Origin: Conyzicola lurida
Lineage (GTDB): Bacteria; Actinomycetota; Actinomycetes; Actinomycetales; Microbacteriaceae
Length of the DNA: 64,000 nt
NCBI RefSeq assembly: GCF_014204935.1
Contig: NZ_JACHMJ010000001.1
Location: 2,604,001-2,668,000, forward strand
Direction: 5' to 3'
The position numbers were made by a program, and so were the translations under genes. Positions 32,520 to 41,857 of this stretch are shown here, piece by piece. The notes below the pieces were generated by a model. It worked only from the letters and a program-made list of their open reading frames with translations. It did no database searches and had not been told where the DNA came from. Position 1 is the first letter of the stretch. Every line of letters starts with the position of its first letter.

Positions 32520-33251
32520 CTAGGCCAGCGAGTCCATGTAGGCCGCGATGGTCGGTTCGGCCTCGCCGACCTTCACGAGCTTTCCGTGGTTGAGCCACGC
32601 GACGTTGTCGCACATGTTGGTGACCGTGCCCATGTCGTGGGTGACGAGGATGACCGTCTTGCCGGCCTTCTTGAAGTCGCGGAACTTCTGCATGCACTTG
32701 GCCTGGAAGTCGGCGTCGCCGACGGCGAGGACCTCGTCGACCACGAGGATGTCGGGGTCGACGTTGATCGCGACCGCGAAGCCGAGGCGCACGTACATGC
32801 CGGAGGAGTAGTTCTTCACCGGCTGGTCGATGAACGCCTCGACGCCGGAGAAGTCGACGATCTCGTCGTACTTGCGCGTGATCTCCTTCTTCGACATGCC
32901 GAGGATCGACCCGTTGAGGAAGATGTTGTCGCGCCCCGAGAGCTCGGAGTGGAACCCGGAACCGACCTCGAGCATCGCGGCGATGGAGCCGAAGTGCGAG
33001 ATGTTGCCCTTGTTGGGGTAGTAGATGTTGGCGAGGCACTTGAGCAGCGTCGACTTGCCCGAGCCGTTGCTGCCGATCAGGCCGAAGGTCGAGCCGGTCG
33101 GCACGTCGAACGTGACGTCGTCGAGGGCCCAGAAGTCCTCGTGCACGCTCGTGCGGCCGCGCATGATCGCCGCCTTGATGGTCTGGTTGCGCTCGTGGTA
33201 CATGCGGAAGCTCTTGCTGACATGGTCCACGCGAACCGCGATGTCGGTCAC
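32520..33251 (-). CDS. Polysaccharide ABC exporter, ATP-binding subunit (Wzt/TagH/RfbE type)
   Basis: 243 residues from a GTG at 33251 (GGAGG 5 bases upstream), overlapping the permease stop by GTGA. Walker A GSNGSGKST is at about 60-68. The signature reads NYSSGMYVRLGFAVA instead of LSGGQ, which marks glycan and teichoic-acid exporters. Walker B is ILVVDEVLAVGD, and the switch histidine is in ILVTHDMGTV. There is no C-terminal carbohydrate-binding domain, as in mycobacterial RfbE and many short Wzt proteins. It drives flipping of a lipid-linked polymer with the adjacent permease. Confidence 0.95.
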   Translation of the reverse strand: MTDIAVRVDHVSKSFRMYHERNQTIKAAIMRGRTSVHEDFWALDDVTFDVPTGSTFGLIGSNGSGKSTLLKCLANIYYPNKGNISHFGSIAAMLEVGSGFHSELSGRDNIFLNGSILGMSKKEITRKYDEIVDFSGVEAFIDQPVKNYSSGMYVRLGFAVAINVDPDILVVDEVLAVGDADFQAKCMQKFRDFKKAGKTVILVTHDMGTVTNMCDNVAWLNHGKLVKVGEAEPTIAAYMDSLA

Positions 33252-34087
33252 AGTGCCTCCGCCAATTTTCTCTCGTTGCGCTGGAATACGAAGATTCCGA
33301 TGACGAGGCTCACTGCCGCCCAGAGCAGGCAGATGACCCATTCCTCGAGGCCGGGGAACCGCTGGTCGTACATGAGGTTCCGGAACACCTCGAGGAAGTG
33401 CACCATCGGGTTCAGGTTGTAGAAGAACTCGACGGTGAGCTCCGAGCCGAACAGGTAGCCGATCTTGTCGGACTGCGTCTTGACCAGCGACCCGGGGTAG
33501 ATGATCGGGGTCAGGTACATCCAGATCTGCAGGATGATCGACAGGAAGTACTGGGTGTCGCGGAAGTAGACGTTGGCGATCGCGAGCATCAGGGCCACGC
33601 CCGAGGCGAAGACCGCGAGCAGGACCATGATCACCACGACGAGCGGCAGCCAGGGCAGAACACCGAGGCCGCCGATGATCAGCAGCAACACGACGAGCAC
33701 GCCCATCTCGAACAGCCAGTTGTAGAACGACGAGCCGACGAGCGAGAGCGGCAGCACGATGCGCGAGAAGGAGACCTTCTGGATCAGCCCGGCGTTGGCC
33801 ACGAGCGACCCGGCACCGGCCGAGACGACGTTGGCGAAGAACGTCCAGGGCAGGAGGCCGCAGAGCAGCCAGACGGCGAAGACGTTGAGGCCGCTGGGAT
33901 CGCCGCGGTCGGGCTCCACCCGCAGGATGAAGGCGAAGACGATCGTGTAGATGACGACGAGCGCGAGCGGGTTGGCCAGAGACCAGAGCTGCCCGAAGAT
34001 CGTCCTCTTGTACTTACCCCGGACTTCACGAAGCGTGAGGTTGGCAAGAAGTTCTCTCGACGAGAACACTTCTTTCAGATATCGCAT
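33248..34087 (-). CDS. Polysaccharide ABC exporter, permease subunit (Wzm/TagG/RfbD type)
   Basis: 279 residues with six predicted membrane helices. The cytoplasmic start RELLANLTLREVRGKYKRTIFGQLWSL is the coupling-helix region of ABC-2 polysaccharide permeases. Later landmarks are LPWTFFANVVSAGAGSLV, NAGLIQKVSFSRIVLP, FRDTQYFLSIILQIWMYLTP and NLNPMVHFLEVFRNLMY. All are typical of Wzm/TagG proteins. It forms the channel with the ATPase encoded next, overlapping it by 4 bases. It is divergent from the WbbL-like gene across a 130-bp gap that should hold promoters for both directions. Confidence 0.95.
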   Translation of the reverse strand: MRYLKEVFSSRELLANLTLREVRGKYKRTIFGQLWSLANPLALVVIYTIVFAFILRVEPDRGDPSGLNVFAVWLLCGLLPWTFFANVVSAGAGSLVANAGLIQKVSFSRIVLPLSLVGSSFYNWLFEMGVLVVLLLIIGGLGVLPWLPLVVVIMVLLAVFASGVALMLAIANVYFRDTQYFLSIILQIWMYLTPIIYPGSLVKTQSDKIGYLFGSELTVEFFYNLNPMVHFLEVFRNLMYDQRFPGLEEWVICLLWAAVSLVIGIFVFQRNERKLAEAL

Positions 34088-34217
34088 TCACCCTCACACG
34101 GAAAAGGCCGAACGGCCGCAGATCAACATAGCCTACGACCTCCATGGCCCGCTCTCAGCCTGCCGTCAGCCTGCTGAGCCTCCGGCGACAGCCGCGCAAA
34201 CTATGCTGGGGGGCGCT

Positions 34218-35099
34218 ATGGCCTCCCCCTCCACCCCGGCTGTCGAACCCCGCGTCGCGATCGTGACGGTGAGCTTCGGCTCCTCCGACGTACTCTCCGG
34301 CTTCCTCGCATCGGTCGCGCAGAGCAGCACGAGCATGCCCGCGGTGGTCGTCGCGGACAACAAACCGGAGGGCGACGACATCGTCGCGGGCCTCGCCGCC
34401 GACCACGGGGTCACCTACCTTCCCCTCGGTGCGAACCTGGGCTACGGCGGCGCCGTGAACGCCGCGGTGGAGACACTGCCCGACTCGGTCGACTGGGTCC
34501 TGGTCAGCAACCCCGACGTCAGCCTCGGTGCCGGCGCACTCGACGCGCTCGTCGCGACCGGCGATTCCGACCCGGGCATCGGCTCCGTCGGACCGGCCGT
34601 CCTCACCGCCGAGGGCGACGTCTACCCCTCCGCCCGCTCGGTGCCGTCGCTGCGCACCGGTGTCGGCCACGCCCTCTTCGTCAATCTCTGGTCGGCGAAC
34701 CCGTGGACCCGCTCGTACCGCAACGACACGGAGACCCCCGTGGAGCAGCGCGACGCCGGCTGGCTCAGCGGCTCGTGCGTGCTCGTGCGCCGCACCGCGT
34801 TCACCGAGCTCGACGGTTTCGACACCGGCTTCTTCATGTACTTCGAGGACGTCGACCTCGGCTACCGGCTGGGCAAGCTCGGCTACCGCAACGTCTACGA
34901 CCCGTCCGCGCGCGTCGTACACACCGGTGCGCACTCCACCACCTCCGACTCGGCCCGCATGATCGCCGCTCACCACACGAGCGCCCGCCGCTTCCTCAAC
35001 AAGAAGTACGCCGCCTGGTACCTCTGGCCCATCCGGGTCTCCCTGACGATCGGGCTCCGGGTGCGTTCCGCACTCGTGCGCCGGTCCCTCGACCGCTAG
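34218..35099 (+). CDS. Family 2 glycosyltransferase, WbbL (rhamnosyltransferase)-like
   Basis: 293 residues from the ATG at 34218, preceded by a G-run at 34207-34212. An ATG at 34203 and a longer open frame exist but look non-conserved. The GT-A motifs are AIVTVSFGSSDVLSGFL, VVADNKPEGD, GANLGYGGAVNAAVE, VLVSNPDVSLGAGAL, GSCVLVRRTAF and FMYFEDVDLGYRLGKLG. This pattern matches WbbL, which adds L-rhamnose to decaprenyl-diphospho-GlcNAc in the mycobacterial linker. The rmlB and rmlD genes directly downstream support rhamnose as donor. The role in this organism's wall is inferred. Confidence 0.88.
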   Translation: MASPSTPAVEPRVAIVTVSFGSSDVLSGFLASVAQSSTSMPAVVVADNKPEGDDIVAGLAADHGVTYLPLGANLGYGGAVNAAVETLPDSVDWVLVSNPDVSLGAGALDALVATGDSDPGIGSVGPAVLTAEGDVYPSARSVPSLRTGVGHALFVNLWSANPWTRSYRNDTETPVEQRDAGWLSGSCVLVRRTAFTELDGFDTGFFMYFEDVDLGYRLGKLGYRNVYDPSARVVHTGAHSTTSDSARMIAAHHTSARRFLNKKYAAWYLWPIRVSLTIGLRVRSALVRRSLDR

Positions 35100-35187
35100 T
35101 CCCCTCCCCCGCCTCCGCGGTTCGTTAGAATCGCTGGGGCAGTGCCCGCCGACTCACACGTCCATGTCTCGCAAGGAATCTATCCCC

Positions 35188-36174
35188 ATGAAAATTCTCG
35201 TCACCGGTGGAGCCGGCTTTATCGGCTCGAACTTCGTGCGCCGCACGCTCGAAGACGCCTATCCCGGCCTCGAGGGCGCCGAGGTCGTTGTGCTCGACGC
35301 ACTCACCTACTCCGGCAACCTGGAGAACCTTGCTCCGATCGCCGACTCGCCGCGGTACAGCTTCGTCCACGGCGACATCCGCGATGCCGAGCTGCTCGAC
35401 ACCCTGTTCCCGACCGTCGACGCCGTCGTCCACTTCGCCGCGGAGAGCCACGTCGACCGTTCGGTGCGCGACGCCTCGATCTTCGTCGAGAGCAACGTGC
35501 TCGGCACGCAGAAGCTGCTCGACGCCGCGCTGCGCTCCGGCCTCAAGCGTTTCGTCCACGTCTCGACCGACGAGGTCTACGGCTCCATCGCCGAGGGCTC
35601 GTGGGACGAAGAGCGTCCGCTCGAGCCCAACTCCCCCTACTCCGCGTCGAAGGCCGGCAGCGACCTGCTCGCGCGCAGCTACTTCCGCACCCACGGCCTC
35701 AACGTCTCGATCACGCGCTGCTCGAACAACTACGGCCCGTACCACTTCCCCGAGAAGGTGATCCCGCTCTTCGTCACGAACCTGATCGACGACAAGCACG
35801 TCCCCCTCTACGGCGAGGGCAACAACATCCGCGACTGGCTGCACGTCGACGACCACACCCGTGGCATCGCGATGGTGCTCGTCGGCGGCCGTGCCGGCGA
35901 GATCTACAACATCGGCGGCGGCACCGAGCTCACCAACAAGGAGCTCACGCAGCTGCTGCTCGACTCGACCGGCAAGGACTGGTCGTACGTCGACCGCGTG
36001 CAGGACCGCCTCGGCCACGACCTCCGCTACTCCGTCGACATCTCGAAGATCCAGGCCGAGCTCGGCTACGAGCCGCAAGTACCGTTCGAGCAGGGCCTCG
36101 CCGACGTGGTGCAGTGGTACCGCGACAACCGCGAGTGGTGGGAGCCCCTCAAGGCCCGCGCCGAGCTCTCCTAG
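35188..36174 (+). CDS. rmlB: dTDP-glucose 4,6-dehydratase
   Basis: 328 residues from the ATG at 35188 (AAGGA about 10 bases upstream). An ATG at 35164 would add MSRKESIP and is less likely. TGGAGFIGSNF lies at the start, catalytic Thr127-Asp128-Glu129 in STDEVYG, Tyr151xxxLys155 in YSASKAG, and NNYGPYHFPEKVIPLF marks the substrate loop. It converts dTDP-glucose to dTDP-4-keto-6-deoxyglucose, the second step to dTDP-L-rhamnose. It is followed at 3 bp by rmlD. rmlA and rmlC lie on the other strand about 5 kb away. Confidence 0.97.
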   Translation: MKILVTGGAGFIGSNFVRRTLEDAYPGLEGAEVVVLDALTYSGNLENLAPIADSPRYSFVHGDIRDAELLDTLFPTVDAVVHFAAESHVDRSVRDASIFVESNVLGTQKLLDAALRSGLKRFVHVSTDEVYGSIAEGSWDEERPLEPNSPYSASKAGSDLLARSYFRTHGLNVSITRCSNNYGPYHFPEKVIPLFVTNLIDDKHVPLYGEGNNIRDWLHVDDHTRGIAMVLVGGRAGEIYNIGGGTELTNKELTQLLLDSTGKDWSYVDRVQDRLGHDLRYSVDISKIQAELGYEPQVPFEQGLADVVQWYRDNREWWEPLKARAELS

Positions 36175-36177
36175 ACG

Positions 36178-37032
36178 ATGACCACCTACCTGATCGTCGG
36201 AGCGGGCGGCATGCTCGGCTCCGACCTGCAGACGGCCCTCGCCGGCCGTGACGTCACCGCGCTCACCCGCGCCGAACTCGACGTCACCGACGCCGAGGCC
36301 GTGCTCGCCGCGGTCGCCGGCCACGACGTCGTGATCAACGCCTCGGCGTACACCAAGGTCGACGACGCGGAGACCAACGAAGACCTCGCCTACGCGGTCA
36401 ACGCGACGGGCGCGGGCAACCTCGCCACGGCAGCGAAGGCCGCCGGTGCGACGCTCGTGCAGGTCTCGACCGACTACGTCTTCGACGGTTCCGCGACGAC
36501 CCCGTACCCCGAGAACACCCCGGTCGGACCGGTCTCGGCATACGGCCGCACCAAGGCCGCCGGCGAACGCCTCGCCCTCGAGGCCAACGCGGAGAACACG
36601 TACATCGTGCGCACCGCGTGGCTCTACGGCCAGCACGGCCCGAACTTCGCCAAGACGATGCTCACGCTCGCCGGTAAGCTCGACGAGGTCTCCGTGGTCA
36701 CCGACCAGGTCGGCCAGCCCACCTGGACGCTCGACCTTGCCAAGCAGATCGTCGCCCTGCTCGACTCCGACGCTCCCGCCGGGGTCTACCACGGCACCGC
36801 GTCGGGCGAGGGCAGCTGGTTCGACTTCGCCGGCGCCGTGTTCGCCGGAGCGGGCCTCGACGCCGCGCGCGTGAAGCCGACCGACAGCTCGGCCTTCGTG
36901 CGCCCGGCCCCGCGGCCCGCGTACTCGGTTCTCGGCCACGACGCCTGGAGCGCCGCCGGCCTCTCGCCGATGCGCGACTGGCGCACCGCCCTCACCGAGG
37001 CCTTCGCGACGGGGGCTTTGACCGCTCCATGA
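36178..37032 (+). CDS. rmlD: dTDP-4-dehydrorhamnose reductase
   Basis: 284 residues. The NADPH motif GAGGMLG lies at 8-14, VSTDYVFDG at 96-104 and the YxxxK pair at Tyr122/Lys126 (AYGRTKAAGE). VRTAWLYG follows. It reduces the last intermediate to dTDP-L-rhamnose. A run of D/E and N-rich residues at VDDAETNEDLAYAVN matches the magnesium and dimer region of RmlD. Its TGA overlaps the ATG of the next glycosyltransferase (ATGA), so translation is probably coupled. Confidence 0.96.
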   Translation: MTTYLIVGAGGMLGSDLQTALAGRDVTALTRAELDVTDAEAVLAAVAGHDVVINASAYTKVDDAETNEDLAYAVNATGAGNLATAAKAAGATLVQVSTDYVFDGSATTPYPENTPVGPVSAYGRTKAAGERLALEANAENTYIVRTAWLYGQHGPNFAKTMLTLAGKLDEVSVVTDQVGQPTWTLDLAKQIVALLDSDAPAGVYHGTASGEGSWFDFAGAVFAGAGLDAARVKPTDSSAFVRPAPRPAYSVLGHDAWSAAGLSPMRDWRTALTEAFATGALTAP

Positions 37033-38168
37033 CCACGATGCGCGTGATCGTCGATGAAATGCTCGCACCGGTCCCCTCCGGCCTCGGGCGCTACACCGAA
37101 GAACTCACGCGTGCGCTCATCGAGTTCGCTCCTGCTGGGTGCGTCGTCGAGGGGATCGTCTCCGCCTCCACCGAGGCCGAGTACGCCCTCCTCGACGAAC
37201 GCCTCCCCGGCCTCGGCACCCTCTACAAGACCAGCCTCGCCCGCCGTGAGCTGATCGCCGCCTGGCAGCACGGGTTCACCCGGCTGCCGGGCGGGGGCAT
37301 GGTCCACGCGCCCAGCCTGCTCGCCCCGCTCGGACGCCACGACCGCCAGGACGGCTCCGGCCACCAGGTCGCGGTGACCATCCACGACGTGGCCGCCTGG
37401 ATGCACCCCGAAACCCTGCCACCGAAACGCGCCGCGTGGCAGCGGGCGATGGCGAAGCGGGCGCACCGCTATGCCGACGCCGTCGTGGTGCCGAGCCACG
37501 CCGTGGGCGACGCTCTGCGCGACATCCACGACTTCGGCGACCGGGTCCGGGTCATCGGCAGTGCGGCCGGCTCACGACTCGCCGTGCCCGCCGACGCCGA
37601 CGCCCGCGCCGACCGCCTCGGTCTGCCACCGCGCTACATCCTGACCACGGGCGGCCTCGAGACCCAGAGCGGCGTCGAATACCTGCTCGCGGCGCTCGCC
37701 CTGCCCGGCAGCACCGAGCTCCCCGTCGTCGTCATCGGACCCGACGACATCGGCGGCCTGCCGGTCTCCGAGGCGGCCGCCGCCGCCGGACTCCCCGAGG
37801 GTCGCGTGACGGTGCTCGGCGAGCTCTCCGACGGCGATCTCTCGGTCGTGCTCGACCGCGCCGCCGTGCTGGTCTACCCGAGCCTGACCGAGGGCTTCGG
37901 ACTCGGCATCCTCGAGGCCTTTCATTTCGCCACACCGGTGGTGCACTCGGATACCGCGGCTCTCGCCGAGCTCGCGGCCGACGCCGGCCTGTCCGTGGCC
38001 GTGGGCGATCTCGACGGCTACCCGTCGCGCCTGGCCCAGGCAGTCGGCTCCGTGGTCGACGACCCCGAGTACGCGGCCCGCCTCGGCACCTACGGCCAGG
38101 ACCGCGCCGGGCTGTTCAGCTGGCGCTCGTCGGCCGAGAACGTCTGGCAGTTGCACGCCGACCTGTAA
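37029..38168 (+). CDS. Family 4 (GT-B) glycosyltransferase
   Basis: 379 residues. The N-terminal half has PVPSGLGRYTEELTRALI with the family 4 glycine-rich loop, and VAVTIHDVAAWMHPETL. The donor half has YILTTGGLETQSGVEYLLAAL and SLTEGFGLGILEAFHFATPVV, the EGFGLxxLE motif with both glutamates. The early Asp/His region (TIHDVAAW) is common in mannosyl- and rhamnosyltransferases. It overlaps rmlD by 4 bases, which suggests it uses dTDP-rhamnose or extends a rhamnose chain (inference). It is the last gene of the rightward operon WbbL-like, rmlB, rmlD, GT4. A repeat sequence follows. Confidence 0.9.
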   Translation: MTTMRVIVDEMLAPVPSGLGRYTEELTRALIEFAPAGCVVEGIVSASTEAEYALLDERLPGLGTLYKTSLARRELIAAWQHGFTRLPGGGMVHAPSLLAPLGRHDRQDGSGHQVAVTIHDVAAWMHPETLPPKRAAWQRAMAKRAHRYADAVVVPSHAVGDALRDIHDFGDRVRVIGSAAGSRLAVPADADARADRLGLPPRYILTTGGLETQSGVEYLLAALALPGSTELPVVVIGPDDIGGLPVSEAAAAAGLPEGRVTVLGELSDGDLSVVLDRAAVLVYPSLTEGFGLGILEAFHFATPVVHSDTAALAELAADAGLSVAVGDLDGYPSRLAQAVGSVVDDPEYAARLGTYGQDRAGLFSWRSSAENVWQLHADL

Positions 38169-38176
38169 TCCCGGGC

Positions 38177-38203
38177 GGGTTGGGCTTGCGCGGTGGAGCT
38201 AGC
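38177..38203 (+). repeat. Second copy of a 27-bp intergenic repeat
   Basis: Matches 17156-17182 at 25 of 27 positions (core GGGCTTGCGCGGTGGAGC). Both copies lie just downstream of a family 4 glycosyltransferase and face a convergent gene. Unlike the first copy it does not close into a perfect hairpin here. Confidence 0.65.
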
Positions 38204-38248
38204 GATCACGCGACCCCAGCGCCGAGGGAGCCTGCGACCGAGGTCAGG

Positions 38249-39574
38249 TTACTTCTCTGCCGTCGGCGCCAACGACTTCGCCACGAGGTCGTGGATGGCG
38301 TCGAAATCGGGCCGCTCGACCACCACGCCGTTCGCGGGGATCAGCTCGACCGACGCGATCGGCAGCGCCCGCGTTTTACTCGCGAGGTCGACGAAGTATC
38401 CGAGCGCCGCCTGGGGCAGGTCGCTCTTCACCACCTGCGATCCGGCCTTGGCGACCGCCTGGAACTTGGTGAGCACGTTCGAGGGCTCGAACTGCGCGAG
38501 CACCGCCTCCTGCACGGCCCGCTGGCGCACCATGCGGTCGTAGTCGGTCATGTTGTAGCGGGTGCGCGCGTACCAGAGGGCGGTGGTGCCGTCCATGTGC
38601 TGCTCGCCCGCCTCGATCGTGCCGACGACCGGGCCGCCGTTGATGCCGATGGGGAGCTCCTCGGCCACGTCGATCGTGATGCCGCCGAGGGCGTCGATGA
38701 GGTCGCTGAAGCCCTGCATGTCGATGAGCACGTAGTACTGCAGCGTGATGCCGAGTGTGCCCTCGACCGCGTCACGCATCGCCTCGACGCCGGCGTTGCT
38801 GCCCTCGGCCTCGGCGTCGGGGTACAGGTCGGGGTGCTCGGAACCGTAGGTGTACAGGTAGCTGATGAGGCACTGGTCGCCGCAGTCGTAACCGTCGGGG
38901 AACGGCTCGTAGAGCGGGGAGCCCTCGGAGAACGGCACGCGTTCGAGGTTGCGTGGGATGCCGATCATGGTCGCCTTGCCCGTCGACTCCTCGACGCTCA
39001 CCACCGAGATGCTGTCGGGGCGCAGACCGAGGCGGTCGGCGCCCGCGTCGCCGCCGAGCAGCAGGATGTTGTAGCGGCCGTCGATCGCTCCCGCGGCCTG
39101 GCCGCCCGCGAAGATCGCGCTGATCGCGTCGCGGGTCGAACCGGCGACGACGACGCCGTAGTTCGCGGTCGAGCCGAGCACCACGAGCACGAGCGCGGCG
39201 AGGGCCGCGACCAGCCAGCGCGCGGTCGGCCCCACCCGCACGAGACGCGCGAGCCGCAGCGTGTCGACGGTGAGCACGAGCCAGAGCACGAAGTAGAAGA
39301 CGAGAAGCACCTGCACGACGGTGAGCGCGACGATGTTCGTGGCGATCGAATAGACGAGGGTGCGGGCGACGAGGAACAGCACGAGGGTCACGAGCGCGAG
39401 GATCCAGAGCACGAACGTCGCGACGATGCCGACGCGGCCGAGCTTGCGGTTGCCGGCGAGCACCTGGGCGGAGCCGGGCAGCAGGATATTGAGCACCACG
39501 AGCCACCAGGCCCGGGTGGTCATGGTGGTGCGTGAACTGGTGTCCGGGAACCGGACAGGGTTGGCGATCGTCAC
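38249..39574 (-). CDS. LytR-CpsA-Psr (LCP) family wall-glycopolymer ligase
   Basis: 441 residues from a GTG at 39574 that overlaps the purE stop (GTGA). Four hydrophobic helices occupy about residues 20-150 and are followed by the extracytoplasmic LCP domain: [35 protein letters not shown], the late [20 protein letters not shown] and [11 protein letters not shown] enzymes transfer lipid-linked glycans onto peptidoglycan or related acceptors and carry conserved arginines that hold the pyrophosphate (family knowledge). The extra N-terminal helices are more than the usual single anchor. It lies beside the rhamnan genes, making it the likely attachment enzyme for the exported polymer. Confidence 0.93.
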   Translation of the reverse strand: MTIANPVRFPDTSSRTTMTTRAWWLVVLNILLPGSAQVLAGNRKLGRVGIVATFVLWILALVTLVLFLVARTLVYSIATNIVALTVVQVLLVFYFVLWLVLTVDTLRLARLVRVGPTARWLVAALAALVLVVLGSTANYGVVVAGSTRDAISAIFAGGQAAGAIDGRYNILLLGGDAGADRLGLRPDSISVVSVEESTGKATMIGIPRNLERVPFSEGSPLYEPFPDGYDCGDQCLISYLYTYGSEHPDLYPDAEAEGSNAGVEAMRDAVEGTLGITLQYYVLIDMQGFSDLIDALGGITIDVAEELPIGINGGPVVGTIEAGEQHMDGTTALWYARTRYNMTDYDRMVRQRAVQEAVLAQFEPSNVLTKFQAVAKAGSQVVKSDLPQAALGYFVDLASKTRALPIASVELIPANGVVVERPDFDAIHDLVAKSLAPTAEK

Positions 39575-40065
39575 AGCTTCGAAGCGAGCGCCGCGTTTTT
39601 ATCGGCCACGAGTCGCTCGAGGCTCAGGGCGAACGCGGCGAGTCTGTCGGCGAGTTCGTCGTCGGACGCGGAGAGGATGCGGGCGGCCAGCAGTCCGGCG
39701 TTGCGCGCGCCGCCGATAGAGACCGTGGCGACGGGAACTCCGGCGGGCATCTGCACGATGGAGAGCAGGGAGTCGAGGCCGTCGAGTTTCGCGAGGGCGA
39801 CGGGCACGCCGATGACGGGCAGCGTGGTGACGGCGGCCAGCATGCCGGGCAGATGGGCGGCGCCGCCGGCGCCGGCGATGATGACCTTGAGCCCGCGGTC
39901 ACGCGCGGTGCGGCCGAACTCGATCATGCGCTCGGGCGTGCGGTGCGCCGACACGATCTCGACCTCGTGCTCGATGCCGAATTCGGCGAGGGCGGCAGCG
40001 GCGTCCGCCATGATGGTCCAGTCGGAATCTGAACCCATAACGACGGCTACGAGGGGAGTTGGCAC
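39571..40065 (-). CDS. purE: 5-(Carboxyamino)imidazole ribonucleotide mutase
   Basis: 164 residues from a GTG at 40065. Upstream residues in the open frame are not conserved. GSDSDW lies at 11-16, SAHRTPERM with His41 at 39-47, and [13 protein letters not shown], which are the PurE active-site motifs. It rearranges N5-CAIR to CAIR in purine synthesis after PurK. The gene lies 17 bp downstream of purK and overlaps the LCP start by 4 bases, so the LCP gene probably shares the purK promoter. This order matches other actinobacteria. Confidence 0.97.
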   Translation of the reverse strand: MPTPLVAVVMGSDSDWTIMADAAAALAEFGIEHEVEIVSAHRTPERMIEFGRTARDRGLKVIIAGAGGAAHLPGMLAAVTTLPVIGVPVALAKLDGLDSLLSIVQMPAGVPVATVSIGGARNAGLLAARILSASDDELADRLAAFALSLERLVADKNAALASKL

Positions 40066-40082
40066 GCGTTCAATCGTAAGGG

Positions 40083-41207
40083 TCAATTCTCGAAGAATGC
40101 CGCTGCGGCGCGCGCGCGGTAGACGACATCGTCGAGGTCGTCTCCGCCCGCGTTGACGTGTCCGACCTTGCGTCCCGGGCGGGGCTGCTTGTCGTAGAAG
40201 TGGAACTTCACCGTCGGCTGGTCGGCGAAGGCCGCGTCGTACCGGTCGGAGATGGCGTCGCTGGTCGGTCCGCCGAGCACGTTGACCATCACGCTCCACT
40301 CGTCGCGGCAGCCCGTCGCGCCCAGCGGCAGGTCGAGCACGGCCCGCAGGTGCTGCTCGAACTGGCTCGTGGTGGCCCCGTCGAGGGTCCAGTGGCCGGT
40401 GTTGTGCGGGCGCATCGCCAGCTCGTTCACCAGGAGGCGGTCGTCGGTGGTCTCGAACAGTTCGACGGCGAGCACGCCGGTCACCCCGAGCGACTCCGCC
40501 ACGGTCGTGGCGATGTCGGCCGCGACATCCGCCAGCTTGCCTGCCGAATTGGGAGCCGGGGCGATGACTTCGGCGCAGACGCCGTCGCGCTGCACCGATT
40601 CGACGACGGGCCAGAGGGCGAGTTCGCCGCTCGGCCGGCGCGCGACCAGCTGGGCGAGTTCGCGGCGGAACTCGACGAGCTCCTCGACGAGCAGGGGTTT
40701 GCCGTCGGCCTCGGCGAACCAGTCGGCCGCCTCGGCGGCGTCGCGCACGACGCGCACGCCCTTGCCGTCGTAGCCGCCGGTCGGGGTCTTGAGCACGGCG
40801 CTGCCGCCGTGGTCGGCGAGGAAGGCCGCGAGCTCGTCGGTGTCCGAGACACGGGCCCAGTCGGGAACCGGGATGCCGAGGGCGGCGAGCCGCTCGCGCA
40901 TGGCGAGCTTGTCCTGGGCTAACTGCAGCGGGTCGGGACCGGGCTGCACGTTGACGCCGCGGGCGACGAGCTCGCGCAGCACCGACTGCGGAACGTGCTC
41001 GTGGTCGAAGGTGACGACGTCGACGGTCTCGGCGAAGGCGGCGACAGCGTCGAGGTCGAGGTGGCTGCCGTACGCGGTCACGGCGAGCGCGGCCGGCTCG
41101 TTCTCGGTGACCGCGAGCACGCGCAGCGTGATTCCGAGGTTGACGGCTGCCGGGATCATCATTCTGGCGAGCTGTCCGCCGCCGATCACACCGACGATTT
41201 TCGACAT
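40083..41207 (-). CDS. purK: 5-(Carboxyamino)imidazole ribonucleotide synthase
   Basis: 374 residues of the ATP-grasp superfamily. [18 protein letters not shown] is the PurK N-terminus. ATP-grasp landmarks are [35 protein letters not shown] and the C-terminal [21 protein letters not shown] segment, split here in quotation to its core RPHNTGHWT. It carboxylates AIR using bicarbonate and ATP. The start is the ATG at 41207 in the divergent gap facing the GtrA gene. Length is normal for the family. Confidence 0.97.
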   Translation of the reverse strand: MSKIVGVIGGGQLARMMIPAAVNLGITLRVLAVTENEPAALAVTAYGSHLDLDAVAAFAETVDVVTFDHEHVPQSVLRELVARGVNVQPGPDPLQLAQDKLAMRERLAALGIPVPDWARVSDTDELAAFLADHGGSAVLKTPTGGYDGKGVRVVRDAAEAADWFAEADGKPLLVEELVEFRRELAQLVARRPSGELALWPVVESVQRDGVCAEVIAPAPNSAGKLADVAADIATTVAESLGVTGVLAVELFETTDDRLLVNELAMRPHNTGHWTLDGATTSQFEQHLRAVLDLPLGATGCRDEWSVMVNVLGGPTSDAISDRYDAAFADQPTVKFHFYDKQPRPGRKVGHVNAGGDDLDDVVYRARAAAAFFEN

Positions 41208-41356
41208 GGGTTACGACTCCTGCGGTTCTCCAGCCCGACGACAGGCTTTCACTTCGGACGATGACGGGGCGGCTAGACTTCCAGCCCTACTGACTATCTT
41301 CGCCTACAAATGCGGCCCGTCCGCATCCCCGGCGAACCGGACCATCGGGTGGTGGC

Positions 41357-41857
41357 ATGCGAGCTCTCATCGCACAGCTCGGCCGCTTCGGCGCCGTCGG
41401 GCTGGTGGGGGTCGGTATCGACGTCGGCGTGTTCAACCTGCTGCGCCTGACCGTGCTCAGCCCCGACGACCTGCACGAGGGCCCGGTGATCGCGAAGATC
41501 ATCTCGACCTCGCTCGCCATCGTGGCGAACTGGCTCGGCAACCGCTACTGGACCTTCGGCAACGAGCGGCGACCGCACTGGGTGCGCGAGGCGGTGGAGT
41601 TCCTGCTGGTCAGCCTCGGCGGCATGCTCATCGCGCTCGGCTGCCTCTGGGTGTCGCACTACGTGCTCGGCTTCGACTCCGTGCTCGCCGACAACGTCTC
41701 GACGAACGTGGTCGGCCTCGCCCTCGGCACGGCGTTCCGCTTCACCTTCTACCGGCTCTGGGTCTTCGGCGCGCACCGCGAGGGGTCCGGCCTGCACACC
41801 CGGCAGCAGGCGCCCGAGCCCGCGGCTGCTCCCGAGCCCGCTCCGGCGCTCGACTAG
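41357..41857 (+). CDS. GtrA-family membrane protein
   Basis: 166 residues with four transmembrane helices: LGRFGAVGLVGVGIDVGVFN, ISTSLAIVANWLGNRYWTF, a third at about 80-103 and a fourth at about 110-130. NRYWTFG and the closing FRFTFYRLWVF are the GtrA signature. GtrA proteins are thought to help flip polyprenyl-phosphate-linked sugars. A charged, alanine/proline-rich tail follows. M. tuberculosis has a GtrA gene at the same place (Rv3277, recalled). Its stop codon TAG shares the tetramer CTAG with the stop of the convergent PH-domain gene. Confidence 0.92.
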   Translation: MRALIAQLGRFGAVGLVGVGIDVGVFNLLRLTVLSPDDLHEGPVIAKIISTSLAIVANWLGNRYWTFGNERRPHWVREAVEFLLVSLGGMLIALGCLWVSHYVLGFDSVLADNVSTNVVGLALGTAFRFTFYRLWVFGAHREGSGLHTRQQAPEPAAAPEPAPALD

